NCBI RefSeq assembly: GCF_001045555.1
Contig: NZ_LFBU01000002.1
Location: 186,001 to 250,000 of the forward strand
Source: Marinobacter subterrani
GTDB lineage: Bacteria > Pseudomonadota > Gammaproteobacteria > Pseudomonadales > Oleiphilaceae
DNA length: 64,000 nucleotides
Direction of reading: 5' to 3'
Both the position numbers and the translations under genes were made by a program. Numbering within the stretch: the stretch's first letter is position 1; the number at the start of each line of letters is the position of its first letter. Under the pieces are notes generated by a model that was not told the origin of the DNA, searched no databases, and was given only the letters and a program-made list of their open reading frames with translations. Shown here one piece after another: positions 27,981 to 36,334 of this stretch.

Positions 27981-28574
27981 ATGAGTGCAATAATCAGCCA
28001 TTTCTTTGCTTATGTTTCCCGCCTGCGCTGGATCAAACGCTGGGGGCTGATGCGCAACGCCATCGAGGAAAACGTCGCGACCCATTCCTGGGAGGTGGCC
28101 ACCCTGGCCCATGCCCTGGCCATTATCCGCAACCGGCATTTCGGTGGTGGCGTGAACGCCGACCGGATTGCCGCCGCAGCGCTTTACCATGACGCAACGG
28201 AAGTGATTACCGGTGATATGCCCACGCCGGTGAAGTATCACTCCCGGGTTATGCGGGAAGCTTTCGGGGATATCGAGCACAAGGCCGAGGCGGAATTGCT
28301 GGCGCTGCTGCCGGAGGACCTGCGGGAGGACTTCTCGCCCTATATCCGGGAATCCCGGCTGCCGGCGGAGGATAAAGAACTGATCAAGGCGGCCGACCGG
28401 CTGTCGGCATGGCTCAAGTGCCGGGCTGAGATCCGGGCCGGCAATAAGGAGTTTGAGCCAGCCGCCCGCCAGATTCGCCAGCGGCTGGATGAGGACGGGC
28501 TGCCAGAGGTTGCCTATTTCCTGAAGGTGTTTGCCCCCAGTTATGAGCAACCTCTGGATAACCTCTTGGGCTGA
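27981..28574 (+). CDS. yfbR: 5'-deoxynucleotidase (HD domain, YfbR)
   Basis: A 197-residue HD-domain phosphohydrolase that removes phosphate from deoxynucleoside 5'-monophosphates. The metal-binding His and HD residues are in ENVATHSWEVATLAHALA and AALYHDATEVITGD, with the distal Asp in ELIKAADRLSAWLKC. Length and motifs match E. coli YfbR. It is monocistronic and convergent with qmcA. Confidence 0.92.
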   Translation: MSAIISHFFAYVSRLRWIKRWGLMRNAIEENVATHSWEVATLAHALAIIRNRHFGGGVNADRIAAAALYHDATEVITGDMPTPVKYHSRVMREAFGDIEHKAEAELLALLPEDLREDFSPYIRESRLPAEDKELIKAADRLSAWLKCRAEIRAGNKEFEPAARQIRQRLDEDGLPEVAYFLKVFAPSYEQPLDNLLG

Positions 28575-28590
28575 GTGCCCGCCGGGCCGG

Positions 28591-29625
28591 TCAGCTGTTA
28601 CCGGCGGAGCCGACCAGCCCACCGCGCAAACCGTCGCGCTGGAGATGCTGGCGAACCGTTTCTTCGGGGCTGCCCGCGAGCTCACGGAACATGCCCATGG
28701 AGCCCAGCAGGGCTGAGGATTCATAGGGCACGAACACCCGCTCCCCGTCCTTCGCCATGTTGGGCAGCACCTTGATGTAGCTCTGACCCAGCAGGTATCC
28801 GATTACGGTCTGTTTGTTGTCTTCGGAATCGCCGATGGCGTTGAGTACCAGCTTGATAGACTCCTGCTCGCCCTGGGCACGGAGGATGGCGGATTCCTTG
28901 TCGCCCTGGGCATTGAGGATCGCCGATTCGCGCTGGCCCTGGGCCTTGGCAATGGCCGCTGATTTTTCACCTTCGGCTTCGGTGACCGTGGCCCGGCGCT
29001 TGCGTTCTGCCGCCATCTGCAGGCGCATGGCCTCTTCCACTTCCTCCGGCATGCTGATGTCCTGCACTTCCACCCGGGTGAGCTTTACGCCCCACTTCGA
29101 GGCCGCCTCTTCCATTTCGGCCTGGATGGCGTTGTTAACCTCACTGCGGGATTCAAACAGCTTGTCCAGCTCCATCTTGCCCACCACCGACCGCAGGGTG
29201 GTCTTGGCGAGGACTTCCACCGCCTGGCTCATGTTGGCGACTTCGTAAACAGCCCGGCGAGGATCAATGATCTGGTAATAGAGCGCCCCATTGATCTTGA
29301 CGGTGACGTTGTCTGTGGTCACCACCGGCTGGCCGGGGAAGTCCATGACGGTTTCCCGCCGGTCGATACGGGTCTCATCGCTCATCACCGGATGATAGTC
29401 CTCTCCCATACGCACGTATCGAAGCATGCTGATGGGTCGGGGCCGCTCAATGAAAGGAATAATGATGTTAACGCCGCTCTCGAGGATACGGTTAAACGAA
29501 CCGAGGCGCTCAATGACCATCACCTCGGACTGGCGCACGATTACCAGGCCTTTGGCGATGATGAAAATACCGATAACAACAACAATCAGGCTGATGATCA
29601 GACTGGGTGAAAGAAACGATTCCAT
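28591..29625 (-). CDS. qmcA: SPFH/stomatin-like membrane protein
   Basis: A 344-residue prohibitin-fold protein with an N-terminal membrane helix (IISLIVVVIGIFIIAKGLVI), the SPFH domain (ERLGSFNRILESGVNIIIPF through VEVQDISMPEEVEEAM), and a long coiled coil with a repeated AQG(Q/D/E)xES(A/I) pattern at about residues 225-265. Such proteins form membrane microdomain cages and protect or regulate other membrane proteins and proteases. It starts 2 nt after the NfeD gene, the standard partner. Confidence 0.92.
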   Translation of the reverse strand: MESFLSPSLIISLIVVVIGIFIIAKGLVIVRQSEVMVIERLGSFNRILESGVNIIIPFIERPRPISMLRYVRMGEDYHPVMSDETRIDRRETVMDFPGQPVVTTDNVTVKINGALYYQIIDPRRAVYEVANMSQAVEVLAKTTLRSVVGKMELDKLFESRSEVNNAIQAEMEEAASKWGVKLTRVEVQDISMPEEVEEAMRLQMAAERKRRATVTEAEGEKSAAIAKAQGQRESAILNAQGDKESAILRAQGEQESIKLVLNAIGDSEDNKQTVIGYLLGQSYIKVLPNMAKDGERVFVPYESSALLGSMGMFRELAGSPEETVRQHLQRDGLRGGLVGSAGNS

Positions 29626-29627
29626 GC

Positions 29628-30086
29628 TTACTGCTCCTTGTGTGTGATCGTTTGAACGACGGCCGTGGTGCCGTCGAACTGTCTGAAAATGACCTCGGTT
29701 CCCTCCGGGAGGTCGGTGGCTCCTGTGTCGCTGACACGCAAACGGTAAAAATCACCATTCACCTTGATGCCGGAGGCTCCGTCGAAATCCCGCTTCAGGG
29801 TCCGGTAGTGGCGATCCTGCTCCACGCCGGTTCCGGTGGTGCCGTAGGCCACGCCCCGGGGCGAGAAACGTGGGCGGATCCAGCGAATGGCAACCGGCAC
29901 CAGAATGCCAGAGAAAATGCCCATGCCGGCGAGCTGCCACTCGAACGGCACGCCCAGGAATGCCAGCAGTGCGGTCAGCGCCGCCGCGATACCCAGGGCA
30001 AGAAGCAGCAGAACGCCGGATGCCAGCTCGGCCAGGCTTAACACCAGAGCCAGGATCAGCCAGAAATGCGTAAGACTCCATTCCAT
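29628..30086 (-). CDS. NfeD-family membrane protein
   Basis: A 152-residue protein with three membrane helices (WLILALVLSLAELASGVLLL onward) and a C-terminal OB-fold (KVNGDFYRLRVSDTGATDLP). NfeD proteins pair with stomatin-like SPFH proteins and are often coupled genes, as here. The Met at 30086 begins the hydrophobic region and is preferred over ATG 30149, which adds 21 unrelated residues. Confidence 0.88.
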   Translation of the reverse strand: MEWSLTHFWLILALVLSLAELASGVLLLLALGIAAALTALLAFLGVPFEWQLAGMGIFSGILVPVAIRWIRPRFSPRGVAYGTTGTGVEQDRHYRTLKRDFDGASGIKVNGDFYRLRVSDTGATDLPEGTEVIFRQFDGTTAVVQTITHKEQ

Positions 30087-30292
30087 ACAGAAAATCCACA
30101 GATTCGGGGAAAGGTGGGCGGGTTGATGCCATGCACCAACCAACGGCACTGGATTGTACCGGAAACCGGGTGCCGCGTCAGAGGGTGGCCGGAACGCCTT
30201 GTGGCCTGGTTCACTAAAGCCATAGCCCTCAGGTAATCAATTGTTAGAGTATCTGCTTTAATTTATGAGCCTACAACAAGAGGTCTGTGACC

Positions 30293-31108
30293 ATGAAAAA
30301 TCTGAAGAACAAAGTTGCCGTTGTTACCGGTGCCGGCTCGGGTATCGGGCGCGCGCTCGCCAAATCGCTGGCGGATCGGGGCTGCCGGCTGGCGTTGTCG
30401 GACGTCAATGAGGCAGGCCTCGCGGAAACCGCGGAAGCGCTGAAAAGCGCGGATGTGAAGACCTACAGGCTGGATGTGTCGGACCGCGATGCCATCTTCG
30501 ACCACGCTGAGGAGGTTGTGAAAGACTTCGGCCAGGTCAATCTGGTGATCAATAATGCTGGTGTTGCGCTCTCTGCCTCGGTGCGGGAGATGAGCGATGA
30601 AGACTTCAAATGGGTCATGGATATTGATTTCTGGGGCGTTGCCCACGGAACCCGCGCGTTTCTGCCACACCTGATTGCCTCCGGAGACGGCCATGTCGTG
30701 AACATCTCAAGCGTGTTTGGTCTGATTGGCGTGCCCAAGCAAAGTGCCTACAACGCTGCCAAATTTGCCGTGCGCGGTTTTACCGAAGCCCTGCGCCAGG
30801 AAATGAAACTGGAAAAGCAGCCGGTGGCGGTCAGTTGTGTGCATCCCGGAGGCATAAAAACCAACATTGCCAACTCCGCCCGGATGGGTAGATCGGAAAA
30901 CGCCGCGGCCCAGCGCCAGGGCTTCGACAAGCTGGCCATGACCACGCCGGAGAAGGCCGCCGAGACGATTGTCAAAGGCATACTGAAGAACGAATCCCGT
31001 ATTCTTGTGGGCCCGGACGCCTGGGGCATCGAGGCCATCAACCGGCTGCTTGGTGCGGCCTATCAGCCGCTGGTGGAGCGTTTCTCGCGCAAGAACCTCT
31101 ATATATGA
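30293..31108 (+). CDS. short-chain dehydrogenase/reductase
   Basis: A 271-residue classical SDR: cofactor fingerprint VTGAGSGIGRALAKSLADRG near the N-terminus, NNAGVAL, catalytic Ser in NISSVFGLIGVPKQ, and YNAAK with the Tyr/Lys pair. The C-terminus is hydrophobic. ATG 30293 has AAGAGG 9 nt upstream; GTG 30287 is too close to it. The gene stands alone. The substrate is not evident; a fatty aldehyde or lipid role would fit a wax-ester producer but is speculation. Confidence 0.85.
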   Translation: MKNLKNKVAVVTGAGSGIGRALAKSLADRGCRLALSDVNEAGLAETAEALKSADVKTYRLDVSDRDAIFDHAEEVVKDFGQVNLVINNAGVALSASVREMSDEDFKWVMDIDFWGVAHGTRAFLPHLIASGDGHVVNISSVFGLIGVPKQSAYNAAKFAVRGFTEALRQEMKLEKQPVAVSCVHPGGIKTNIANSARMGRSENAAAQRQGFDKLAMTTPEKAAETIVKGILKNESRILVGPDAWGIEAINRLLGAAYQPLVERFSRKNLYI

Positions 31109-31212
31109 TGAACGGGTGAGCGGCCAGTGGGCGCGATAAATCGGGCTCACTGTACATTTTACAAACAGGTTTTCAGGGCTATACTCGAAGGCTGATCCAA
31201 GGAAGAGTCAGC

Positions 31213-32313
31213 ATGAATACGCCCCATCACCCGGACCTGGGAGCCACTCTGGAACAGAGTCGCTCCGGTCTTCGTGACAACCATCGCCGCTCACTGATGC
31301 GGCTGCTTTTTCTCATCACCGGCTCGGCGCTGGTGGTTTTTGCGTGCCTGCAGTTCCTCAATGGCTACTCGTGGGTGGGTGTTGGTGAGCTTTGTGCCAG
31401 CGCTTTGCTGTATTTCGGAGTCTGGCGATTGAACTCGACGCCCTATTTGCAGCAGTGGGTTTACGCTTATCTGGTGCCCCTGTTCGCGTTCTTTCTGGTG
31501 ATCATGCTGTTACCGGAAGCATCAGTGGCCGCTTTCGTGTGGGTGCTGATGATGCCGGTTCTTGCCTACCTTTTGCTGGGCAAAAAAGAGGGCATGATCC
31601 TCAGTGCGCCCTTCATGATCGTTGGCGGGGCCATCTACTACATTTATCTGGGGCAGGTCGGGACCCCCCACGCGATGATCGATCTGCTCAACATGGTGTT
31701 GTGCGGTGCACTGATGCTGGCGTTCATTCACCTGTATGAGGGGCGCCGCGAAGAAGCCGAGCAGCGCCTCGTGGCCATGGCCCAGACCGATGCACTGACC
31801 CGCCTGGCCAATCGCAGCAATTTCCAGGAAACACTGAATCGCACCATTGCCGAATGCGAGCGCAGCGGGGCGGGTTTTGCCCTGGTGTTAATGGATATCG
31901 ACCACTTCAAGGTTGTCAACGACACTCTCGGCCACGATGCCGGTGACCTCGTTCTGAGGAACATCGGCCGGTGCCTGCTTGAACGACTGCGAAGTACCGA
32001 TTTTGTGGGTCGCCTGGGCGGAGAAGAGTTTGGCCTCATTCTGCGGGACGTGAAACCGGCAGATGCCTTTGAGCTGATGGACGAGCTGCGCCAACGCATA
32101 GCCGAGCGGGAACTGCCCTATGGTGAAGCCCGCATTCGGGTAACCGCCTCCTTTGGCATTGCTCAATGGCCCGACCACGGCCGCCAGGCCGAAAGCCTGT
32201 TCCGGGTGGCGGACCGCTGCCTGTACAGTGGCAAACGGGCGGGGCGAAACCGGGTTGCCGGTGCCGGCTACAATCCCCGTCAACTGGAGATTCTGTCTGG
32301 CGAAGCCAGTTAA
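31213..32313 (+). CDS. membrane-bound diguanylate cyclase (GGDEF)
   Basis: A 366-residue protein: five to six N-terminal membrane helices (about residues 25-175, a MASE-like sensor) followed by a GGDEF domain. The domain is complete: DALTRLANRSNFQETL, LMDIDHFKVVNDTLGHDAGD, and active-site RLGGEEFGLIL, with RSTD five residues earlier matching the product-inhibition I-site RxxD. It should synthesise cyclic di-GMP. Monocistronic. Confidence 0.92.
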   Translation: MNTPHHPDLGATLEQSRSGLRDNHRRSLMRLLFLITGSALVVFACLQFLNGYSWVGVGELCASALLYFGVWRLNSTPYLQQWVYAYLVPLFAFFLVIMLLPEASVAAFVWVLMMPVLAYLLLGKKEGMILSAPFMIVGGAIYYIYLGQVGTPHAMIDLLNMVLCGALMLAFIHLYEGRREEAEQRLVAMAQTDALTRLANRSNFQETLNRTIAECERSGAGFALVLMDIDHFKVVNDTLGHDAGDLVLRNIGRCLLERLRSTDFVGRLGGEEFGLILRDVKPADAFELMDELRQRIAERELPYGEARIRVTASFGIAQWPDHGRQAESLFRVADRCLYSGKRAGRNRVAGAGYNPRQLEILSGEAS

Positions 32314-32358
32314 TTCCGGTATTCTTGGGAGATGACCTCAACGGAATGATGTAGCCCC

Positions 32359-33144
32359 ATGTGCGAATTGCTGGCCATGAGTGCCAATACGCCCACCGAC
32401 CTCTGTTTCAGCTTCACCGGCCTGACCCGCCGGGGCGGTGACACAGGGCCTCACAAGGACGGTTGGGGTGTCGCATTCTATGAAGGCAAAGGCGTCCGAG
32501 CTTTCCACGATGCCGAATCCAGCGCCAATTCCCGAATCGCCGAAGTGGTCCAGACCCACCCGATCAAAAGCGAAGTGGCCATCTGCCACATCCGCCAGGC
32601 CAATGTCGGCGAGATCTGCCTGGCCAACACCCACCCCTTCATGCGCGAACTCTGGGGCCGTTACTGGGTGTTCGCCCACAATGGCCAGCTCTCTGCGTTC
32701 CAGTCGTCGCCAGGGTTCTATGAGCCCGTCGGCACCACGGACAGCGAAGCCCTGTTCTGCGATATCCTCAACCATCTACGAACGCACTGTGACCGCAATA
32801 CCGGAACCGACGATGTCGTCGACCGCCTGGTCCGGCTTTCCAGCGCCTACGCCAGTCAGGGTGTCTTCAATCTCCTGCTGAGCAATGGCGATTGGCTGTT
32901 CACCTATTGCACCACCAAAATGGCCAGCATTACCAGAAGGGCGCCGTTTGGTCCCGCTCGTCTCAAAGACGCGGATGTCGCCGTGGATTTCGAATCGGAA
33001 ACCACTCCTGACGACATTGTCAGCGTGATTGTCACGGAACCGCTGACCACTGATGAAAAGTGGGATGTTTATCATCCAGGTGAATGGCGGCTTTGGCGCA
33101 AGGGGGAGGTCGTTCGCTCTGGTGTTGCTGAGCCTAATGCCTGA
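32359..33144 (+). CDS. class II glutamine amidotransferase (YafJ-like)
   Basis: A 261-residue Ntn-hydrolase. The catalytic cysteine is residue 2 (MCELLAMSANTPTD), exposed after Met removal. Other family motifs are GPHKDGWGVAFYEGKGVRAF, HIRQANVGEICLANTHPF, FAHNGQLSAF and TTDSEALFCDIL. There is no synthase domain, as in YafJ/Egl-type proteins whose substrate is generally not known. It is followed by a family A palindrome and a convergent gene. Confidence 0.88.
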   Translation: MCELLAMSANTPTDLCFSFTGLTRRGGDTGPHKDGWGVAFYEGKGVRAFHDAESSANSRIAEVVQTHPIKSEVAICHIRQANVGEICLANTHPFMRELWGRYWVFAHNGQLSAFQSSPGFYEPVGTTDSEALFCDILNHLRTHCDRNTGTDDVVDRLVRLSSAYASQGVFNLLLSNGDWLFTYCTTKMASITRRAPFGPARLKDADVAVDFESETTPDDIVSVIVTEPLTTDEKWDVYHPGEWRLWRKGEVVRSGVAEPNA

Positions 33145-33160
33145 CCTGGGAGTGGGGAAT

Positions 33161-33243
33161 CGGGTGGGGAGGTCTTTCTTCCGGGAAAAGGCAACTCGCT
33201 GCGCTCAGACATCATTTTCCCTGCACAAAGACCTCCCCACCCG
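33161..33243. repeat. long palindrome, family A copy 2
   Basis: Perfect 17-base arms (33161-33177 and 33227-33243) enclose the conserved core at 33193-33211 (reverse strand TGTCTGAGCGCAGCGAGTT) with flanking GGGAAAA and TTTTCC. It lies between the converging amidotransferase and PF10118 genes. The arm sequence is unlike the arms of other copies. Confidence 0.9.
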
Positions 33244-33276
33244 CTTCCCTTCAGGGCTGGGAGTTGCTTCCGTGAT

Positions 33277-34182
33277 TTACTGAAGCGTCCTGCGATTCCC
33301 TTTCTGGTACTGCGGCGCAATATGCGCCTGGATTTCCTCTTTGAAACGGGCAATCAGGTCGCTGTTGTCGTGATCCCAGGGGTGGAAACCGGGTTTGAAG
33401 TACTCCAGCCAGGTGGGAATGAGGCTTGAGAAGGTGCCGTTCACACCCCAAAGGCGCCATAGACTGGTGGCGGTGTCTTTCAAAGAGAAATTCCTGCGGT
33501 CATTGAGCATCATCCGGGTGGTGAAATAGGTGCTCATGACACCCAGGGCCGCTGTGCTGAACGCCAGATAAAAGGTTCTTTCGGCGTAGGTGCCGCCCGC
33601 CGCCTGGAACACATCGTAGGCAACCGCCTTGTGCTCGGTTTCTTCAATCGCGTGCCAGACCCAAAGCGGACGCATGGATTCATCCATGTCCTGGCGCACA
33701 TCGTCACGGGCCAACAGCATGTCGGCCATCATGGCGGTGAGGTGCTCCAGGGCACAGGTGATGGCCAGCTGGTGGCGTTTGGGCAGTTTTTTGGTAATGC
33801 CAAGAACCACTTCCAGGTGTTTCTCGAGCTCTTCCACCGGCATGCCCTGGTCACGAACGTGCTGGTTCATGGCAATGTGCTCCAGGGAGTGCATGGCCTC
33901 CTGGCCAATGAATCCCCGTATCTCTTCTTTCAGTTTGGGATCGGAGATCTGGTCCCGGAACGCTCTTACCGAATCCACGAAGAACTGCTCGCCCTGCGGA
34001 AACAGTACCGAGAGCGCGTTCATGATGTGGCTGATGGTGTAACTGTTGTCGACCCAGTAACGGGGCACCTGCTCACCGAACTCGAAACCCATGCGCTGGG
34101 CTGTGATGGTGACGTTGTCGGGTGTGTTGGAGGCTCTGTTGACCGGAGCCATCTTCTTTTCGGCGGTTTTGCTGCTCAGCAT
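33277..34182 (-). CDS. metal-dependent hydrolase-like protein (PF10118)
   Basis: A 301-residue protein of the predicted metal-dependent hydrolase family COG3687/PF10118, probably a di-iron four-helix fold: conserved Glu/His sets are GQEAMHSLEHIAMN and WHAIEETEHKAVAYDVFQAA. A membrane-associated helix (LAFSTAALGVMSTYF) follows. ATG 34182 has GAGGAG 8 nt upstream and beats ATG 34212. It is divergent from an AraC-type regulator that may control it. Activity is not established for the family. Confidence 0.83.
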   Translation of the reverse strand: MLSSKTAEKKMAPVNRASNTPDNVTITAQRMGFEFGEQVPRYWVDNSYTISHIMNALSVLFPQGEQFFVDSVRAFRDQISDPKLKEEIRGFIGQEAMHSLEHIAMNQHVRDQGMPVEELEKHLEVVLGITKKLPKRHQLAITCALEHLTAMMADMLLARDDVRQDMDESMRPLWVWHAIEETEHKAVAYDVFQAAGGTYAERTFYLAFSTAALGVMSTYFTTRMMLNDRRNFSLKDTATSLWRLWGVNGTFSSLIPTWLEYFKPGFHPWDHDNSDLIARFKEEIQAHIAPQYQKGNRRTLQ

Positions 34183-34408
34183 CTGTGTACTCCTCACTCT
34201 GGCTGATGTCATGTCGTTCAGTGTGGGGCTGTCAACGTCAGGCAGGAATGCGCAAAGGGGACGGCGGTCGATCAGGATGGGACAGTGAGCGGAAATTGAT
34301 TGGCTAAGTTGACGGCAAGCAGGGTGTGCCTGGCCCCACTGTCGCGGCGGAAGGCATCTGATAGAGTCAGCTGAAGTGCTTCAGCCAACCCAACCATAAG
34401 GAATGCCA

Positions 34409-35515
34409 ATGAGCGCAACCGGTCCGGACAAAGAACGGCAGATGCTGGGATTGTTCCTGGTGCCGGGCGCTTACCTGCGGGTTCTGGCCGAGACGGTCCG
34501 CCAACTGGGCTATAACGACCGGTTACTCTATGAAGGCCTGGACTTCAGCCCGGACGATCTCAAGTCCAACGACAGCCGGGTGTTTGTCACCGATGCCATC
34601 ATCATGGCCAAGCGGGCTGTGAGCATGGCCGGCAACGACGGTCTAAGCTTCATGCTGGCCCGGGAGTTGCGGCTGACGATTCACGGTACCCTGGGCTTCG
34701 CGGCCCTCACCAGCCCCACCTTCGCCGATGCCCTGGATTCCGTGCGCCGATATCTGCATCTGAGGGTGCCGTTCCTCAGTATGAACCAGTCCGAAGCGGA
34801 CGATCAGGTGCTGGTAAAGCTCTGCGCCGAATTCGAAGTGCCCGGCCTCTATCCTTTTCTGGCGGAGACCGTGAGCGCCACCCTGATCCTGCTGACCGAA
34901 CAGCTATTGGATCGCGAAGACGCCGTCAAACGCGGCTTCGCCCTGGAAGACGGCAAATTAACGGGTGTCACGGTTCGCCTGAGCGCGCCGGAGCCATCCT
35001 GGTACCGGCAGTTTGCCGACCAGTTGCCGGTACGATTCGAATATGGCCAGCCAGACGAGATGATGGTGTTCCCCCGGGAGCTTCTCAATGTGCGTATGCG
35101 CCTGGCCGACGCCGAAGCCTCCCGAATGGCCCGTGACCAGTGCGAGTTCGAGCTGCAGAAGGCCCTGAAGGAACAGGGCGACATCGTCCTGGCGATCCGG
35201 AACATGCTCCGGATGATGCCGGGACCGTTGCCGTCACTGGAAGCCATGGCCGAACGCTTCTGCGTCTCGTCCCGAACCCTTAAGCGCCGGCTGGCGGACC
35301 GGGATACCAACTACCGCGAAATCGTCGAATCGGTGCTGAAAGACCGGGCAATCCAGTTGCTCCGTTACACCAACCAGTCGGTCAGCGAGATTGCCTATGA
35401 GTTGGGGTACGCCGATCTCTCGAACTTCAGCCGCGCGTTCCGGAAATGGACCGGCAAGTCGGCCAGCGAGTTTCGCGAAGGGGGGCCGGATCCGGCGCCT
35501 GAGGTTGGTCCATGA
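34409..35515 (+). CDS. AraC-family transcriptional regulator
   Basis: A 368-residue regulator with an N-terminal arabinose-type sensor domain (ARELRLTIHGTLGFAALTSP) and a C-terminal double helix-turn-helix: LEAMAERFCVSSRTLKRRLA and, near the end, VSEIAYELGYADLSNFSRAF with the RKWTGKSASEFR tail. This is the OruR/lipid-responsive subtype. ATG 34409 (AAGGA 6 nt upstream) is preferred over ATG 34403. It is divergent from the PF10118 gene, the probable target. Confidence 0.88.
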   Translation: MSATGPDKERQMLGLFLVPGAYLRVLAETVRQLGYNDRLLYEGLDFSPDDLKSNDSRVFVTDAIIMAKRAVSMAGNDGLSFMLARELRLTIHGTLGFAALTSPTFADALDSVRRYLHLRVPFLSMNQSEADDQVLVKLCAEFEVPGLYPFLAETVSATLILLTEQLLDREDAVKRGFALEDGKLTGVTVRLSAPEPSWYRQFADQLPVRFEYGQPDEMMVFPRELLNVRMRLADAEASRMARDQCEFELQKALKEQGDIVLAIRNMLRMMPGPLPSLEAMAERFCVSSRTLKRRLADRDTNYREIVESVLKDRAIQLLRYTNQSVSEIAYELGYADLSNFSRAFRKWTGKSASEFREGGPDPAPEVGP

Positions 35516-35570
35516 GGTTTGGCTTGCGTGGTTAGGTCGCTCGGGCCGCTTGGTTTGGAGCGTGGTCGCA

Positions 35571-35651
35571 GGGTGGGGCATTATTTTTTCGGGTAAAAAG
35601 CAACTCGCTGCGCTCAGACATCTTTTTCCCCGAAAAAATAATGCCCCACCC
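35571..35651. repeat. long palindrome, family A copy 3
   Basis: Perfect arms of 23 bases (35571-35593 and 35629-35651) surround the core at 35602-35620 in the forward AACTCGC...CAGACA orientation. It follows the AraC-type gene. Copy 4 lies about 95 bases downstream in the opposite core orientation with unrelated arms. Confidence 0.92.
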
Positions 35652-35744
35652 CACGCCCTTTGGGCAAAGGTGAGGGCCGTCCGGGAAATTCATTGAAGTG
35701 TTTTAATTTGTTTTTATTTCCTATGCCACAATGGTTTAACGGAC

Positions 35745-35830
35745 GGGGGGAAGGAATATTTTCCCGCCAGGAAAAAGATGTCTGAGCGAAGCGAGTTGCT
35801 TTTTCCCAAGGGAAAATATTCCTTCCCCCC
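35745..35830. repeat. long palindrome, family A copy 4
   Basis: Perfect 21-base arms (35745-35765 and 35810-35830) enclose the core TGTCTGAGCGAAGCGAGTT at 35779-35797, inverted relative to copy 3. The flanking GGAAAAA and TTTTTCCC can pair inside the main stem. It lies ahead of the TM2 gene. Confidence 0.92.
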
Positions 35831-35897
35831 GGCCAGCCCCCAAACTGGTCAGGCTGGGGACCAAGGCCGAATAGACCCAAAACAGGACCCGGACACC

Positions 35898-36305
35898 ATG
35901 ACAGATCGCCCAAACACCCATAGTAAGCTGATCGGCTACCTGCTCTGGATCTTCGGATTCCTGGGCTCGCACCGTTTCTACTATGGCAAGCCCATCACCG
36001 GAACCATCTGGTTCTTCACCCTGGGGCTGTTTTTTATTGGCTGGATTATCGATCTCTTCCTGATTCCGGCCATGGACCGGGAGGCAGACCGGCGTTTCCG
36101 CAGTGGCGAAGTCGATTACAGCATCGGCTGGCTGCTGCTGACCTTTCTTGGCGTGTTCGGGCTCCACCGGATGTACATGGGCAAGTGGATCACCGGCATC
36201 ATCTACCTGCTCACCGGCGGGCTGTTCCTGATCGGTGTGCTTTATGACTTCTGGACGTTGAACGACCAGATCTCTGAGCGTAACCGGGAGCACCGTTTCG
36301 GCTGA
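35898..36305 (+). CDS. TM2-domain membrane protein with two TM2 repeats
   Basis: A 135-residue protein with two copies of the TM2 unit: residues about 10-55 (LLWIFGFLGSHRFYYGKPIT, then a second helix) and about 75-120 (LLTFLGVFGLHRMYMGKWIT, then helix), each with the G-x-H-R-(F/M)-Y-x-G turn. TM2 proteins have no single defined function. ATG 35898 is chosen since longer forms run into a palindromic repeat. Confidence 0.85.
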   Translation: MTDRPNTHSKLIGYLLWIFGFLGSHRFYYGKPITGTIWFFTLGLFFIGWIIDLFLIPAMDREADRRFRSGEVDYSIGWLLLTFLGVFGLHRMYMGKWITGIIYLLTGGLFLIGVLYDFWTLNDQISERNREHRFG

Positions 36306-36334
36306 CCGATCGCTGAGACCAGCGACCGGCCTGC

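Noticed and set aside
33161..35830. Repeated palindromes as a CRISPR array
   Set aside because: Copies are kilobases apart or in opposite orientation, have no regular spacers, and there are no cas genes.
35778..35897. Short frames beginning MSERSE (also at 38284 and, reverse, at 12297 and 33211) that could be called as small proteins
   Set aside because: They are the translated core of family A palindromes; frames enter downstream genes or end at random, and the real starts (for example TM2 at 35898) lie beyond the repeats.
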